A stretch of 33,315 nt of DNA from an uncultured Ruminococcus sp. (GCA_937902395.1 CALGTV010000123.1:1-33315); one strand, 5' to 3'. Counted from the stretch's first letter, positions 5,706-15,300 are shown. Numbers and translations: made by a program. Notes: generated by a model from the sequence alone, not told the origin.

Positions 5706-8378
5706 TTATGTTGTAGAATTTTGAAATTTATTTTTAATTTCAATATACATTCTTCGCCAAGATGCCATGGGCTCACCATATTTAGTATTATACGCCAAAA
5801 TAATCTCATCAATTTTCTCGATTTCTTCTGCCGATATATCAATGTCTGAATTTGCAATTTCAAATATTAAAGAATTTATTTCCTGCCAGTAGATATGAAT
5901 TTCGCCTTCGGCTGTAGTGCTGATGAGTTCAAGAGCGCTTTGTAGTTTTTGTAAATAGCTTCTTTCATTAGACAATTCGTGGATATCGATATTTTCTTCT
6001 GAATTTAAACATTGTTCAAATTTCAATAAATAATCAATACATTCGACTGTTTTATTTGCTCTATCAGAAAGTATTTTTATATCATCCAGATTCGATATAT
6101 TATTCTTTTTACAGTACGAATCCGTTTCTCTGCATAATGCCTTCAGACAGGAAATTGCAGAAGTTGGTTTTTCTAAATTTAATTCCAACTCCTTTACAAC
6201 ACGTTCATAATATTTCTCTATCATCATAGAACAACTTTTTTTATTAAATACACTTTCGTTAAGATAGCTGTAATCAGGACTATAATCACCTAAAAAAGAT
6301 ATGTAACGTGTAATATCATTTAATCTATAGTATGTATAATGTTCTGCGAAAGAAACGAATTCATCTAAGCATTTTTGTCGGTTAATGAGTTTAGTATCTT
6401 TAAAATCATTATAAAATATTTCTAAAATAAAATTGTCGTTTTGGATATAATGAAAAAGTCTATTATCTGTCAAAACCATAACAGCATCATCAAAATTCAT
6501 TTCATTTTTATATAGATTAATTGTTTGTAATAGATAGTCTTTTTTGTTGGAATCAGACGGGAATTTAGCATTAATTGTTTCTTTTAATACGTCAAGTAAC
6601 GAAACACCATTAGGCCTGATATTATCTTTAATTGATGCTATATATTCTTCTTGTAAAGAAGTAAAACCCGTTGCTATTTTTGTTAATTCATCTGGAGTAG
6701 ATAGTAAACATGATAAAAATCGCAATTTCTCATTGGTAATATAGGAATTATAATAACCGCTCCATTCCTCATATGCTAAAATATCAATTACACTATCTTC
6801 ACAGTCATTTTCACTTAACTTTTTTTTGTATAGAAAATCAAATTTTCTAAAATATGATTCTATGCCCGCATCTTCTATTAATTCATATTGCTTAATATCA
6901 AATCCGTATAACAACGAAATTATGAAAATTTGTTTTTTATAATTGACTTTTTTTGTAAAGTCTTTGTATAATTCGTTTTGCATATTTGTATCTTTGTCTG
7001 CTAATTTGAGTAATTCTTTGTATTTTGTATAAGCTTTTATCAATTGTCTAGGATTTTGTATTTTTTCAGCAAATAGTTCGTAATTTTTTTGTTCTTGTGA
7101 TACACGTTCTTCTTTGTATTGTTGCCGATTATCATACTTAATATATAAATACGATTGATTTTTTGCTTTTTCAATATTATTTGCAAATATCATTTTGCTT
7201 GAATTTATTAATTCTAAGAATTCTTTATCTTTGATAGATTTATGTAATATCTCTTGTGAGCTTACTGAGTGTAAATTCATTTTATAGTTAAAGAATTTTT
7301 CTAAGAAATCATCTTCTAATTCAGTTCGTTTCTTTAACTCGTCATAATCAGTCAAGAAAATTATAATGCATCTATTTAACATAGCTATTTCTTTGATGAA
7401 AAGGATAAATTCCACTGCTTTTTCCTTAGTGCAACGTTCTATATCATCAACAACAATGACTATTTTTTTGTTTTCGAGATGTGTTAAAATCAGTTGATTC
7501 AGGTTTGAAAGATTCTCTCTATAATCGGAATTTGAAGACAATTTACTTTTTATAATATCCATAGCTGTTTCAGTGGTTATTGTTCCTACTATAGAACTAA
7601 TTAAATCTTGATATTCGCTATTAATACCAACATAGATATTACTTTCCTTCAATATGTCCTTTATTCTGTCAAACAAATAGTTAATCAAAGATGAAAGATT
7701 GTCTAGTTCCATTGCATTTATTCGTATTTCTGCAATAGAAAATTCTGTTTTTTTGCTATCATAGTTAATAGCAAGTTTATTCAATACACAATTTATAAAC
7801 GACGTCTTACCACTACCCCATTTTGCGGAAATACATATAGAATATCCATAATTGTTTTCCTCATCGCTTATAATATTGATTAGATTATTTGCCTGATAGC
7901 GTCTTTCTGTATATAAATCTTTATATTGAAGTATAGGATTTAAAACATTTTGTTTTTGATTTTGTGTTTCTTCCTTGAATTCATCTACAAGCATATACGT
8001 TATTATAAATGATACAGAAAAAATAGTTAACCGCACTAACATATATTTTGTTCCAAAAGGAATGTTCTGTGTTGCAACAACAGAAAACATACAAAGATAG
8101 CATAAAATCATTTCTATGTTAGCAAAGACACGGTAATATGACAATTTATTTTTGAAAAAAATTCCTGATACACTCATAATTAGCAACAAGAAAAAAACAA
8201 TAATATAATTGTTAATAATACATTCTGCAACGGGATATATTACAGTATTTTGTATTTCCAATGCTATAAAATCTGTAAGGTGCAATACCCAAATTAAAGC
8301 AATTAGTATAACTGGAAAGATTAGCTTTTGGCATATTTTCTTTATAGCCTGAATGTTTAGCTTTTGGCATATCTTCAT
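5706..8378 (-). CDS. KAP-family P-loop NTPase with N-terminal membrane helices
   Basis: An 890-residue KAP NTPase of the STAND-related class. Members span the membrane and include phage-exclusion proteins such as PifA. About four hydrophobic segments lie at 18-36, 55-76, 87-105 and 113-131, placing it in the inner membrane. The NTPase follows with Walker A AKWGSGKTS (185-193) and Walker B IVIVVDDIERC (306-316). The remaining 500 residues are a long helical region with no motif I recognise, probably a sensor or effector. The start has a GAGGTG site 5-6 bases upstream. A 12-codon direct repeat makes KICQKL occur twice in the first 20 residues. It lies downstream of the type III operon but behind that operon's terminator, so it is probably a separate defence gene. 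A defence role is inferred from family and neighbours. Confidence 0.88.
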   Translation of the reverse strand: MKICQKLNIQAIKKICQKLIFPVILIALIWVLHLTDFIALEIQNTVIYPVAECIINNYIIVFFLLLIMSVSGIFFKNKLSYYRVFANIEMILCYLCMFSVVATQNIPFGTKYMLVRLTIFSVSFIITYMLVDEFKEETQNQKQNVLNPILQYKDLYTERRYQANNLINIISDEENNYGYSICISAKWGSGKTSFINCVLNKLAINYDSKKTEFSIAEIRINAMELDNLSSLINYLFDRIKDILKESNIYVGINSEYQDLISSIVGTITTETAMDIIKSKLSSNSDYRENLSNLNQLILTHLENKKIVIVVDDIERCTKEKAVEFILFIKEIAMLNRCIIIFLTDYDELKKRTELEDDFLEKFFNYKMNLHSVSSQEILHKSIKDKEFLELINSSKMIFANNIEKAKNQSYLYIKYDNRQQYKEERVSQEQKNYELFAEKIQNPRQLIKAYTKYKELLKLADKDTNMQNELYKDFTKKVNYKKQIFIISLLYGFDIKQYELIEDAGIESYFRKFDFLYKKKLSENDCEDSVIDILAYEEWSGYYNSYITNEKLRFLSCLLSTPDELTKIATGFTSLQEEYIASIKDNIRPNGVSLLDVLKETINAKFPSDSNKKDYLLQTINLYKNEMNFDDAVMVLTDNRLFHYIQNDNFILEIFYNDFKDTKLINRQKCLDEFVSFAEHYTYYRLNDITRYISFLGDYSPDYSYLNESVFNKKSCSMMIEKYYERVVKELELNLEKPTSAISCLKALCRETDSYCKKNNISNLDDIKILSDRANKTVECIDYLLKFEQCLNSEENIDIHELSNERSYLQKLQSALELISTTAEGEIHIYWQEINSLIFEIANSDIDISAEEIEKIDEIILAYNTKYGEPMASWRRMYIEIKNKFQNSTT

Positions 8379-8450
8379 ATTTCACCTCTATTTCTGATTC
8401 GCTTAAGTAGCCTTAAGATAGACAGCTAAAACTTCAAAATATGAATGATA

Positions 8451-8489
8451 AAAAAACAGTATTGTGTATTTCAGCAATACTGCTTTTTT
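8451..8489 (-). terminator. Terminator of the restriction operon
   Basis: An 8-bp stem (8457-8464 with 8475-8482) is flanked by an A run (8451-8456) and a T run (8484-8489), so it works on the minus strand after Res and could also act in the other direction. It separates the restriction operon from the KAP gene. Confidence 0.85.
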
Positions 8490-8561
8490 CATTAGTCACC
8501 GAGCAATCAATATGCATTAGTTTTATAAAACTTTCATATGACAATAGAACTTCCATTAATT

Positions 8562-11500
8562 TTACTTCATTACAATATTTAGAAGTGACTCGTAGCTATC
8601 AACTGCATCATACCTTACTTTGCTTGTGGAAATATCGTTAAACAACTTCTTTGCACAAGAAATTTTTGCCTGTTCAACAGGACGAAGATTTAAGCTATCC
8701 ATAGTGCCTTTTGTTTCTGCAATGAAGAAAATATGCTTTACTGTGCCTTCGTGGAAAGCTATCGCCCAGTCGGGAGAATAGTTTCCTACCGGAGTCGGGA
8801 TATGGAATCCTTTCGGAAGTTTTGCGTATACACATACTTCATCGGCGGTATCAAGCTTCTGCACAAACTTTCTTTCAATGCTTTGTTCTGCTGTGCCGTC
8901 CGTAAATACATAATCTTGAATTGCTCTTTCAGCTCTGAACGCCTTATCAAAGCTCTGTGAAGTCTTTTCAGCAGTAAAGATTGTGCTGTCATACGGTTCT
9001 TCGGAGCTTTCGGTATAGGAAATATGCTCAACAATCATTGTAGCTTTCTGCTCGTTTATCAACTTTACAACCTTTGAAATAAATTCTTCGGGATTGTTCT
9101 TGAACATATAAATCTTTTCAAGGTCAAGCCCTTTCAGAATTGCTACAACCGTTTTTCTTGTAAGAGTTGCATCTTTTGCAATCTTACCTACAAGGTCGTA
9201 TTTGATTTTACTGGACTCGGCATGCTTTAGTACCTGAGTTCTTGTTTTTTCGCCGCTGAATGAAGCACCTCTGTCTACCTCGTGTTCATTCATATCTGTT
9301 TTTTGGCGACCTGTTGTTGTTGTATATTGAAGTTCAGATACATTCAGCTTTTCATTGATATATGCAGTTGCTTTTTCAATAAGTTCCTTGCTGTCAAACT
9401 CAACAGAATATGCGTATTTGTGATTGATGTAACTCCACAATTTCTGGAATTCAGCCTTATGGAAGTTATCGTTCAGAGGATTGTCCTTGATTTTTGTTTC
9501 GTGTCCGTCGGAAATCATATCCTTCAGTACACTTTCATCAAATACAGCCTGAACAAGCTTGTGCATACCCTCACAAATATCCTTGATTTCTTCGGGAACA
9601 GGGGCAAGAGTTCCGTTTGCAAGGTCGTTTCTGTATTCGTCGGTTACATTGTCATCATTGTCAATATAATCATTCTTGGCAAGATACTTATAAATGATTT
9701 TAGCCTGAGTTTTGTCAATAATAACTGGTTCTTCACCAACAATTACAGTCTTGCCCTCGAAGTATTCAATAGTAGCCTTAGAAGGTCTGTCGTAAAGCTC
9801 TTTCTTAATGTCAGACTGCAAATCTTTTACAAAATCCTTGTAACTTTCGCTTGCGATAACTGTAAGCATATTGACATTATGAACGGTATCTCCGAGCGTT
9901 TCCTTATCCATTCTGTTGCCTTCCTGATTTACGCAAAGACGAAGTCCTCGTCCGACTTCCTGACGTTTTGCCGTCTGGCTGTCGGAATGTTTAAGAGTAC
10001 AAATCTGGAACACATTAGGGTTGTCCCAGCCTTCACGGAGAGCAGAGTGAGAGAAGATAAAGCGTGTAGGCTCATCAAAGCTCAGCAGACGTTCTTTGTT
10101 TTTCAGAATAAGGTCATAAGCTGAAATATCATCGGAGAACTCGCTGCCACGTTTAAGCTGACTATCAACGCTTCTGCCCGTTTTCTTATCAATGCTGAAA
10201 TATCCCTTGTGAATATCAGTAACATCACTACAAGTTTCTCTGAGATATTTCTGATATGGAGTATCTTCAAGTGTGAGATACTCATTGAGAATATTTATGT
10301 ATTCTTGCTCAAATACAACACCATATTCGCCGAGAACTTCATCGCCATTTTCATCATAGTTGCGGTATTTTGCAACCTCATCTATGAAGAAAAGCGACAG
10401 AGTTTTGATACCCATATTGAACAGTTTTTCTTCCTTTTCAAAATGAGAAAGAATTGTTTCTCTTATCTGAATACGACGCATATCTTTTTCGGAAACATCA
10501 CCGGAAACAACGCTTACGCTGATAACTTCACCGTTTGTAAAAGTAACTGTTCTTGCGATAGGATCAATCTGCGAAACTGTAAAGCCTTTGTACTGCTCCA
10601 TTTCCTGCGAAATGTAGTACAAATCATCTCCGACACCTACAAGTCTTGTTTCACGGTTAATTGACTTGTTATAGCCGATTTCAAGCTCAATTCTTGCCAT
10701 AGGCGGCTTCTTGGAGCTTAAAACAATTTCTTCAAGATAAAGATAACTATCTGTTCCTCGGAAATTCTTAACTTCGAAGCCTTTAACCTCAATTTTCTTT
10801 ACAAGTCGCTGATTGTATGCTTCAAGAGCATCGAGAACATAAATCATATTATGCTCGTTCTTGTGTGTAGCTGAATAATTCAGCGTAAATAGAGGATTAA
10901 AGTTTTTAAGTGCCTTTTGAGTAACAGCACCGCCCATTTTCTGTGGCTCGTCAAGAATGATAATAGGTCTATTTGCCTTGATTACATCAATAGGCTTACG
11001 AGAGCCGAATTCATCACGCTTGGAGTAAATGATTCTCGCTTCCTTGCTCCTGCCATCCTCTTTCATTGACGATGCAAAAGCCTGAGTATTGATAATCATT
11101 ACATTTATTCCACCGTCAGAAGAAAAGCTGTCAAGCTGAGTAAGGTTAGAACTGTTATAAACGAAAAATCTTGCACGCTTACCGTAATGCTCCATAAAGT
11201 GGTCTGAGGTAATCTCAAAGGATTTCTTCACACCCTCACGGATAGCAATAGAGGGAACAACGACAATAAACTTTGTCCAGCCGTAACGTTTGTTAAGCTC
11301 GAACATTGTCTTTATGTAAACATAGGTCTTACCAGTACCTGTTTCCATTTCAATATCAAGGCTGCATCTGCCCAAATCCTTTACAAGAGAGGGCGAAACC
11401 TTGATATTATTGTCCTTCTGGAGCTTCTGAATATTTGCAAGGAGCTGTGAGTCGGCAATATCAAGCTCATCATTCTTAAAGCCAGTATCGTCATAAATAT

Positions 11501-11669
11501 CTACTTCGTCTTCGTTGATAAGAGACATCTGCACATTAACAGGTTTTTCAAGGCTACCGAGGTCACGGATATATCCCGTGTTTTTGTGATAACCCTGACC
11601 GTTAAAGACTTTTATAACTGCATCAACAGCATCGGTCTGGTACTGTTGTATTTTAAAATTGAATTTCAA
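8562..11669 (-). CDS. res: Type III restriction enzyme, Res subunit (helicase-nuclease), TTG start
   Basis: A 1035-residue Res subunit. With Mod it would form the type III complex that scans DNA using ATP and cuts unmodified targets. The start is TTG at 11669, six bases after GGAGG, giving MKFNFKIQQYQTDAVDAV, the usual Res N terminus with its Q motif. Superfamily 2 motifs: Walker A METGTGKTY (108-116), Walker B LDEPQKM (239-245) and motif VI RQEVGRGLRL. The C-terminal PD-(D/E)xK nuclease is seen as SPDWAIAF, then IAETKG at about 970-988. All catalytic motifs are present, so the enzyme looks functional. The start lies inside the last codons of the HEPN-like gene (17-base overlap), which implies translational coupling. 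A terminator follows. Confidence 0.95.
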   Translation of the reverse strand: MKFNFKIQQYQTDAVDAVIKVFNGQGYHKNTGYIRDLGSLEKPVNVQMSLINEDEVDIYDDTGFKNDELDIADSQLLANIQKLQKDNNIKVSPSLVKDLGRCSLDIEMETGTGKTYVYIKTMFELNKRYGWTKFIVVVPSIAIREGVKKSFEITSDHFMEHYGKRARFFVYNSSNLTQLDSFSSDGGINVMIINTQAFASSMKEDGRSKEARIIYSKRDEFGSRKPIDVIKANRPIIILDEPQKMGGAVTQKALKNFNPLFTLNYSATHKNEHNMIYVLDALEAYNQRLVKKIEVKGFEVKNFRGTDSYLYLEEIVLSSKKPPMARIELEIGYNKSINRETRLVGVGDDLYYISQEMEQYKGFTVSQIDPIARTVTFTNGEVISVSVVSGDVSEKDMRRIQIRETILSHFEKEEKLFNMGIKTLSLFFIDEVAKYRNYDENGDEVLGEYGVVFEQEYINILNEYLTLEDTPYQKYLRETCSDVTDIHKGYFSIDKKTGRSVDSQLKRGSEFSDDISAYDLILKNKERLLSFDEPTRFIFSHSALREGWDNPNVFQICTLKHSDSQTAKRQEVGRGLRLCVNQEGNRMDKETLGDTVHNVNMLTVIASESYKDFVKDLQSDIKKELYDRPSKATIEYFEGKTVIVGEEPVIIDKTQAKIIYKYLAKNDYIDNDDNVTDEYRNDLANGTLAPVPEEIKDICEGMHKLVQAVFDESVLKDMISDGHETKIKDNPLNDNFHKAEFQKLWSYINHKYAYSVEFDSKELIEKATAYINEKLNVSELQYTTTTGRQKTDMNEHEVDRGASFSGEKTRTQVLKHAESSKIKYDLVGKIAKDATLTRKTVVAILKGLDLEKIYMFKNNPEEFISKVVKLINEQKATMIVEHISYTESSEEPYDSTIFTAEKTSQSFDKAFRAERAIQDYVFTDGTAEQSIERKFVQKLDTADEVCVYAKLPKGFHIPTPVGNYSPDWAIAFHEGTVKHIFFIAETKGTMDSLNLRPVEQAKISCAKKLFNDISTSKVRYDAVDSYESLLNIVMK

Positions 11670-12186
11670 CGTAGTCCTCCTTTTGCATTTGCAATAGTGT
11701 GTATGCTTCAAATAGTTCATCGTCCGTTTCGTTACTATCATCTCTGCATTTTGCAACAAAGGAAATTGCATACATTAATTCCATAATTATCTTAGGCTCA
11801 CTTTGTGTACTACTTTCCTCAAATGCATATCTTAAATATATAAATGTATTTGAAAGCCTTTCTATACTTTTTTCTATAAAGTCAGTAGTATAGTTCTTGT
11901 TACCACATCTATCAACCAAGAAAAAAATGATACAATTTTTATATCTTATATTCAACTTATTCCAGTAATCTATCCACTCGTGTCCTTTATCATATTCTTT
12001 ATTATCATATCCGACAAGGAACTTCAAGCCAACTTCAATTGAGAAAGCTGCATTCACGAGCATAGCATCTATATAACCATATTTTCCTTTTTTATAATAA
12101 TTCTCATAAGTGTCTATACTAACCTGCTTAAAAGTATTTATTGCAATCAGCATTCCTGTTTTATCATTAAACTGCATTGTTTTCAT
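11653..12186 (-). CDS. HEPN-like protein between Mod and Res
   Basis: A 177-residue, mainly helical protein. The segment AAFSIEVGLKFLVGYDNK...KGHEWIDYWNKL (about 47-78) matches the common HEPN pattern: E..LK.L on one helix, then GH..., then a hydrophobic helix. HEPN proteins are often RNases or nucleotidyltransferase partners in defence and toxin systems. The catalytic Rx4-6H motif is not visible here, since the only His is in GHEW, so it may be an inactive or regulatory member. GGAGG lies 9 bases before the ATG. Its last codons overlap the start of res, and mod lies 173 bases upstream. The family call is by pattern only. Confidence 0.7.
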   Translation of the reverse strand: MKTMQFNDKTGMLIAINTFKQVSIDTYENYYKKGKYGYIDAMLVNAAFSIEVGLKFLVGYDNKEYDKGHEWIDYWNKLNIRYKNCIIFFLVDRCGNKNYTTDFIEKSIERLSNTFIYLRYAFEESSTQSEPKIIMELMYAISFVAKCRDDSNETDDELFEAYTLLQMQKEDYVEIQF

Positions 12187-12215
12187 CTGTAGAATCCTCC
12201 AAGTAATTTATACTT

Positions 12216-12244
12216 TATAATATGACACATAATCACATATTATA
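12216..12244. repeat. Inverted repeat in the Mod-HEPN gap
   Basis: TATAATATG (12216-12224) and CATATTATA (12236-12244) form a perfect 9-bp inverted repeat in the 173-base gap before the HEPN-like gene. It has no T run, so it is unlikely to be a terminator. It could be an operator or a weak leader hairpin; no clean promoter was found beside it. Confidence 0.35.
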
Positions 12245-12359
12245 TGCCTTACAATTCCTTGAAATTTTTCCTCTGCAAACTCTAATAATGAAAAACACAG
12301 CCATTTCATCGTATTTTTCAAATTTTTCAAATCACATAGATATGTACATTCTTGGCATT

Positions 12360-14393
12360 TCACAGCACCTTCCTTACTGTATCAGGGCTGTATGTAGCAA
12401 AAATCTGCTCAAAGTTTGTAGCAACGCTATCTGTTGCCATTGAGCTGTCACGCATAACGAAATAATAAGGCTTCTGCTTTGCAATAGCTGTGATTGTTTC
12501 ATCAGTTACATTTTCATCAAAGCAAGCAATAAGGTAATTATCCTCAACATTAAACACCTTTTTGCCGTCAATAACGCTTTCTTCAATCTTGCTTGAAAGA
12601 AGAATACCAAGGTCAAGCATAATCTGGAACAGTAAATCTTCGGGAGTTCTGTCCTCTTTGATATTATCTTCAAGGCTGTCGAGGAAAGACGGCATAAATT
12701 CGGAGGGGTTATAGTAAACATCCTTCATATTTGTGCTGTCGAGTTTGAGGACACGGAAGCCGGTATCGAAATCTTCATCTTTGGGATAATAGTCATAATT
12801 AATCCATTCTTTAACTTGTTTTGCTGAGCGACGGATTCTCTCTTTCCCTATTTCACAGATATTATGTGGCCTATCTAAACTATCAAGAAGAGAAATTGCA
12901 TTTCTTGCAACTTTCTTACTCTTTTCAGATGAAGAATTCTTTTCTGATATTTCTTCTGGCAGTTGAACTAAAATAAATCTACGATTCAACACTTGTTCAA
13001 CATTTGCTAAAAATAATGCGTGTGCTGTTGTAGCTGAACCTGAAAAGAAATCCAATATAATATCACCATTAGATGTACTGCAAAACTGTATCAACTGAGA
13101 AATTATATACTCGTCTTTTGGATTCTCAAACACCTTATCTCCCATTAAAGAAGCGAGTCTTTTTGAAGAAGCTCTTCCATCTTGATAAAAAACGCTATAT
13201 GGTACACCAAATTGATGTTCATGAAGATAAGATTTAATTTTCGGAACAGAGTTTTCGTCTTTGTCAAAATAAACTTTGCCTTCTTCAATCCATGTTTTCA
13301 TTGTTTTTTCATTTGTAATCCAACCACGTGACGGTATTTTTACAGGCTTTCCAGTAATAGGGTGTATAATATCATATTTAGGTCCGCCTCCACCCGGCCA
13401 TGATATATCAGAAGGAAAGAATATTCCATTTTGATCAACATGATTATAGTGAGAATGCTCCTTTGAAGGGTGACCCTCCGGAAGAGTTCTATACCATAAT
13501 CTAAGTTCTTTTGCTATTTCTTCATAATCATCATTATTTCCTGTCAAAAGAGATTCATATTTACTAAATATATCTGACAATCCTTTTTTCTTTTCTCTCC
13601 ATGTAATCTTATTTTCTTTGATATATTCCATATTTCTAAAATAACAAAGAATATATTCATGTGACACAGAAATGTGTTTAGAATCGTTTTTTCTGCCTGC
13701 AGCCCATATCAACTCAGCTATGAAATTACGATGTCCAAATATTTCATCACAAACTGATTTAAGAGTATTCACCTCATTTTCGTCAATCGAAATAAAAATA
13801 ACGCCGTCATCGGTCAGCAGGTCTTTAGCAAGGCGCAGACGGGGATATATCATATTCAGCCAGTCTGTATGGAAACGGCCGTTGCTTTCTGTGTTCTGAA
13901 CAAGGCGGTTGCCCTCCTCGTCGAATTGTCCGCTGTTTGCGAGGTATTCCTCTGTGCTTTCAGCAAAGTCATCATTGTAAACGAAGTCGTTGCCTGTGTT
14001 ATAAGGCGGGTCTATGTAAATCATTTTTATCTTGCCGAGATAGGTTTCCTGTAAAAGCTTGAGAACATCGAGGTTGTCGCCCTCGATATAGAGGTTTTCG
14101 GTATTATCAAAATCAACACTTTCCTCACGGCAAGGACGGAGCGTCTTTGAAATAGGGGAGTTAGCAAGAAGAATAGCCTTTTTCTTATCAGGCCAGGTGA
14201 ACTGATAGCGTTCATCTTTGCCCTCAACAACAGTTGTGCTGATTTCCTGCATAAGCACATCCTTATCTATAGCACGGACAACTTCGCCTGTTGTCTCGTC
14301 AATAGTTTCGGTTACTGCGTTAGGGAAAAGTGCGGCGAGCTTCTGATAATTCTCGTCGGCTTTGTTAGGGGTGTGCATTTTGAGTTTGTCCAT
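12360..14393 (-). CDS. mod: Type III DNA methyltransferase, Mod subunit
   Basis: A 677-residue beta-class N6-adenine (or N4-cytosine) methyltransferase, the modification and recognition subunit of a type III system. Motif order is the expected one: DPPYNTG (128-134, catalytic) before the AdoMet motif DFFSGSATTAHAL (448-460). The roughly 200 residues between, about 240-420, form the target recognition domain. The N-terminal ILLANSPISKTLRP and the LYIEGDNLDVLKLL lead-in are typical of Mod. The middle of the gene (about 12800-13785) is visibly more AT-rich than both ends, which suggests this part was exchanged. Mod follows the coiled-coil gene after 14 bases and precedes the HEPN-like gene and Res. 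Family call firm; target sequence unknown. Confidence 0.96.
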   Translation of the reverse strand: MDKLKMHTPNKADENYQKLAALFPNAVTETIDETTGEVVRAIDKDVLMQEISTTVVEGKDERYQFTWPDKKKAILLANSPISKTLRPCREESVDFDNTENLYIEGDNLDVLKLLQETYLGKIKMIYIDPPYNTGNDFVYNDDFAESTEEYLANSGQFDEEGNRLVQNTESNGRFHTDWLNMIYPRLRLAKDLLTDDGVIFISIDENEVNTLKSVCDEIFGHRNFIAELIWAAGRKNDSKHISVSHEYILCYFRNMEYIKENKITWREKKKGLSDIFSKYESLLTGNNDDYEEIAKELRLWYRTLPEGHPSKEHSHYNHVDQNGIFFPSDISWPGGGGPKYDIIHPITGKPVKIPSRGWITNEKTMKTWIEEGKVYFDKDENSVPKIKSYLHEHQFGVPYSVFYQDGRASSKRLASLMGDKVFENPKDEYIISQLIQFCSTSNGDIILDFFSGSATTAHALFLANVEQVLNRRFILVQLPEEISEKNSSSEKSKKVARNAISLLDSLDRPHNICEIGKERIRRSAKQVKEWINYDYYPKDEDFDTGFRVLKLDSTNMKDVYYNPSEFMPSFLDSLEDNIKEDRTPEDLLFQIMLDLGILLSSKIEESVIDGKKVFNVEDNYLIACFDENVTDETITAIAKQKPYYFVMRDSSMATDSVATNFEQIFATYSPDTVRKVL

Positions 14394-14407
14394 TTTTGTT
14401 TACTCCT

Positions 14408-14644
14408 TTATCCAACAATCATAATTGAGCTTTCTAATGAATCCAATTTATCGCATACATCAGATAAGCTATTGTAAAGTCCATCACCCTTTATAGCATC
14501 CAGTTTGTCACAGACATCACTTAAACTATCATAAACTCCTGTTCCTTTAACTGAGCTGATTTCGCTTGAAATATCATCAAGTTTATCATTCATTTCAGAA
14601 AGTAAATCTCTTATTTCTTCCATTACATTAATTAATTCGCCCAT
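14408..14644 (-). CDS. Small coiled-coil protein with a 19-residue internal repeat (78 aa)
   Basis: I do not recognise this protein. It is 78 residues, predicted to be one long helix or coiled coil, with strong heptad spacing (MEEIRDLLSEMNDKLDDI). A 19-residue unit occurs twice: SLSDVCDKLD at 40-49 and 59-68, each preceded by KG(T/D)G(V/L)Y(D/N); an earlier LSEMNDKLD is a degenerate third copy. AGGAGG lies 7 bases before the ATG. It sits 11 bases after the DUF4391 gene and 14 before mod, so it is made with the restriction proteins. A bridging or oligomerising subunit is a guess. Confidence 0.78.
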   Translation of the reverse strand: MGELINVMEEIRDLLSEMNDKLDDISSEISSVKGTGVYDSLSDVCDKLDAIKGDGLYNSLSDVCDKLDSLESSIMIVG

Positions 14645-14655
14645 AAAATTTCCTC

Positions 14656-15291
14656 CTAAATATTATTTTTAGCGTGTAATGCCTTTATCTGCTGAACAAG
14701 TTCAAACTTCTTTTTAGGCTGCTTTTCAGCACGGGCAAGTTTCTCAAGCTTTGCAATTTCTTTTTCAAGCTTTTCACAGTATTCCCTATCGGCAATTTGT
14801 TCGCCAAGAGCTTGATTGCCCTTTTCGATACCACCAATCTGACGGACAAGGTTAGCGTAGATACTATCCATATCAAGACCGTCAATTTTAATCTGTAAGT
14901 CCTGTTCGGCAAGCCATTCAGTATGGTAATATTTGTTTACCTTAAAGGCATTATCACCGCTTGATGCTTCTTTATAACCTATCCATACCTGATATTTTTC
15001 GTTATATTCAAGCACAAAAAGTATGTGATAGGGTATCTGCTTGTCCATTTGTCTTAATGCTGACTCGTCAAGGGTTCCTGCATTAAGGCATATTCTGAAA
15101 ACCTCTATTTCAGTAACTTCTTTACCCTCTGACACGAATATTGTAGTAGGTGCGATTTTATTTGTCCAAATCACATTATGTATTTGCTCTACAAATACAC
15201 GTTTAAGTGCAGGCGTTACAGAAAGATTTTCATAGAATTTCTGCTTTGGAATTCGCTTGTTGTACTCTGTTGTTGATGGTAAACCAAGCAT
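14656..15291 (-). CDS. DUF4391-domain protein (short form)
   Basis: A 211-residue protein of the DUF4391 type, a family of unknown function found beside type III restriction genes and SNF2 helicases. The start ATG at 15291 is preferred over the in-frame TTG at 15294, because the AGGTG site is only 2 bases from the TTG. Conserved parts shared with the upstream neighbour are LPSTTEYNKRIPKQKFY at the N terminus, EQIHNVIWTNKIAP near 36-49, a MDKQIPYHILFVLEY strand region near 83-97, and YHTEWL. The last 50 residues are a charged coiled coil (EKLEKEIAKLEKLARAEK). It may form a complex with its paralogue, the helicase or Mod. Confidence 0.82.
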   Translation of the reverse strand: MLGLPSTTEYNKRIPKQKFYENLSVTPALKRVFVEQIHNVIWTNKIAPTTIFVSEGKEVTEIEVFRICLNAGTLDESALRQMDKQIPYHILFVLEYNEKYQVWIGYKEASSGDNAFKVNKYYHTEWLAEQDLQIKIDGLDMDSIYANLVRQIGGIEKGNQALGEQIADREYCEKLEKEIAKLEKLARAEKQPKKKFELVQQIKALHAKNNI

Positions 15292-15300
15292 CAAATCACC

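Noticed and set aside
8441..8641. 66-residue plus-strand frame in the KAP-Res gap
   Set aside because: It spans the terminator hairpin and the end of res on the opposite strand; no ribosome site.
9282..10124. 280-residue open frame on the plus strand
   Set aside because: It lies wholly antisense to res, has no ribosome site, and reads as Cys/Phe/Ile-rich low-information sequence typical of the reverse of a real gene.
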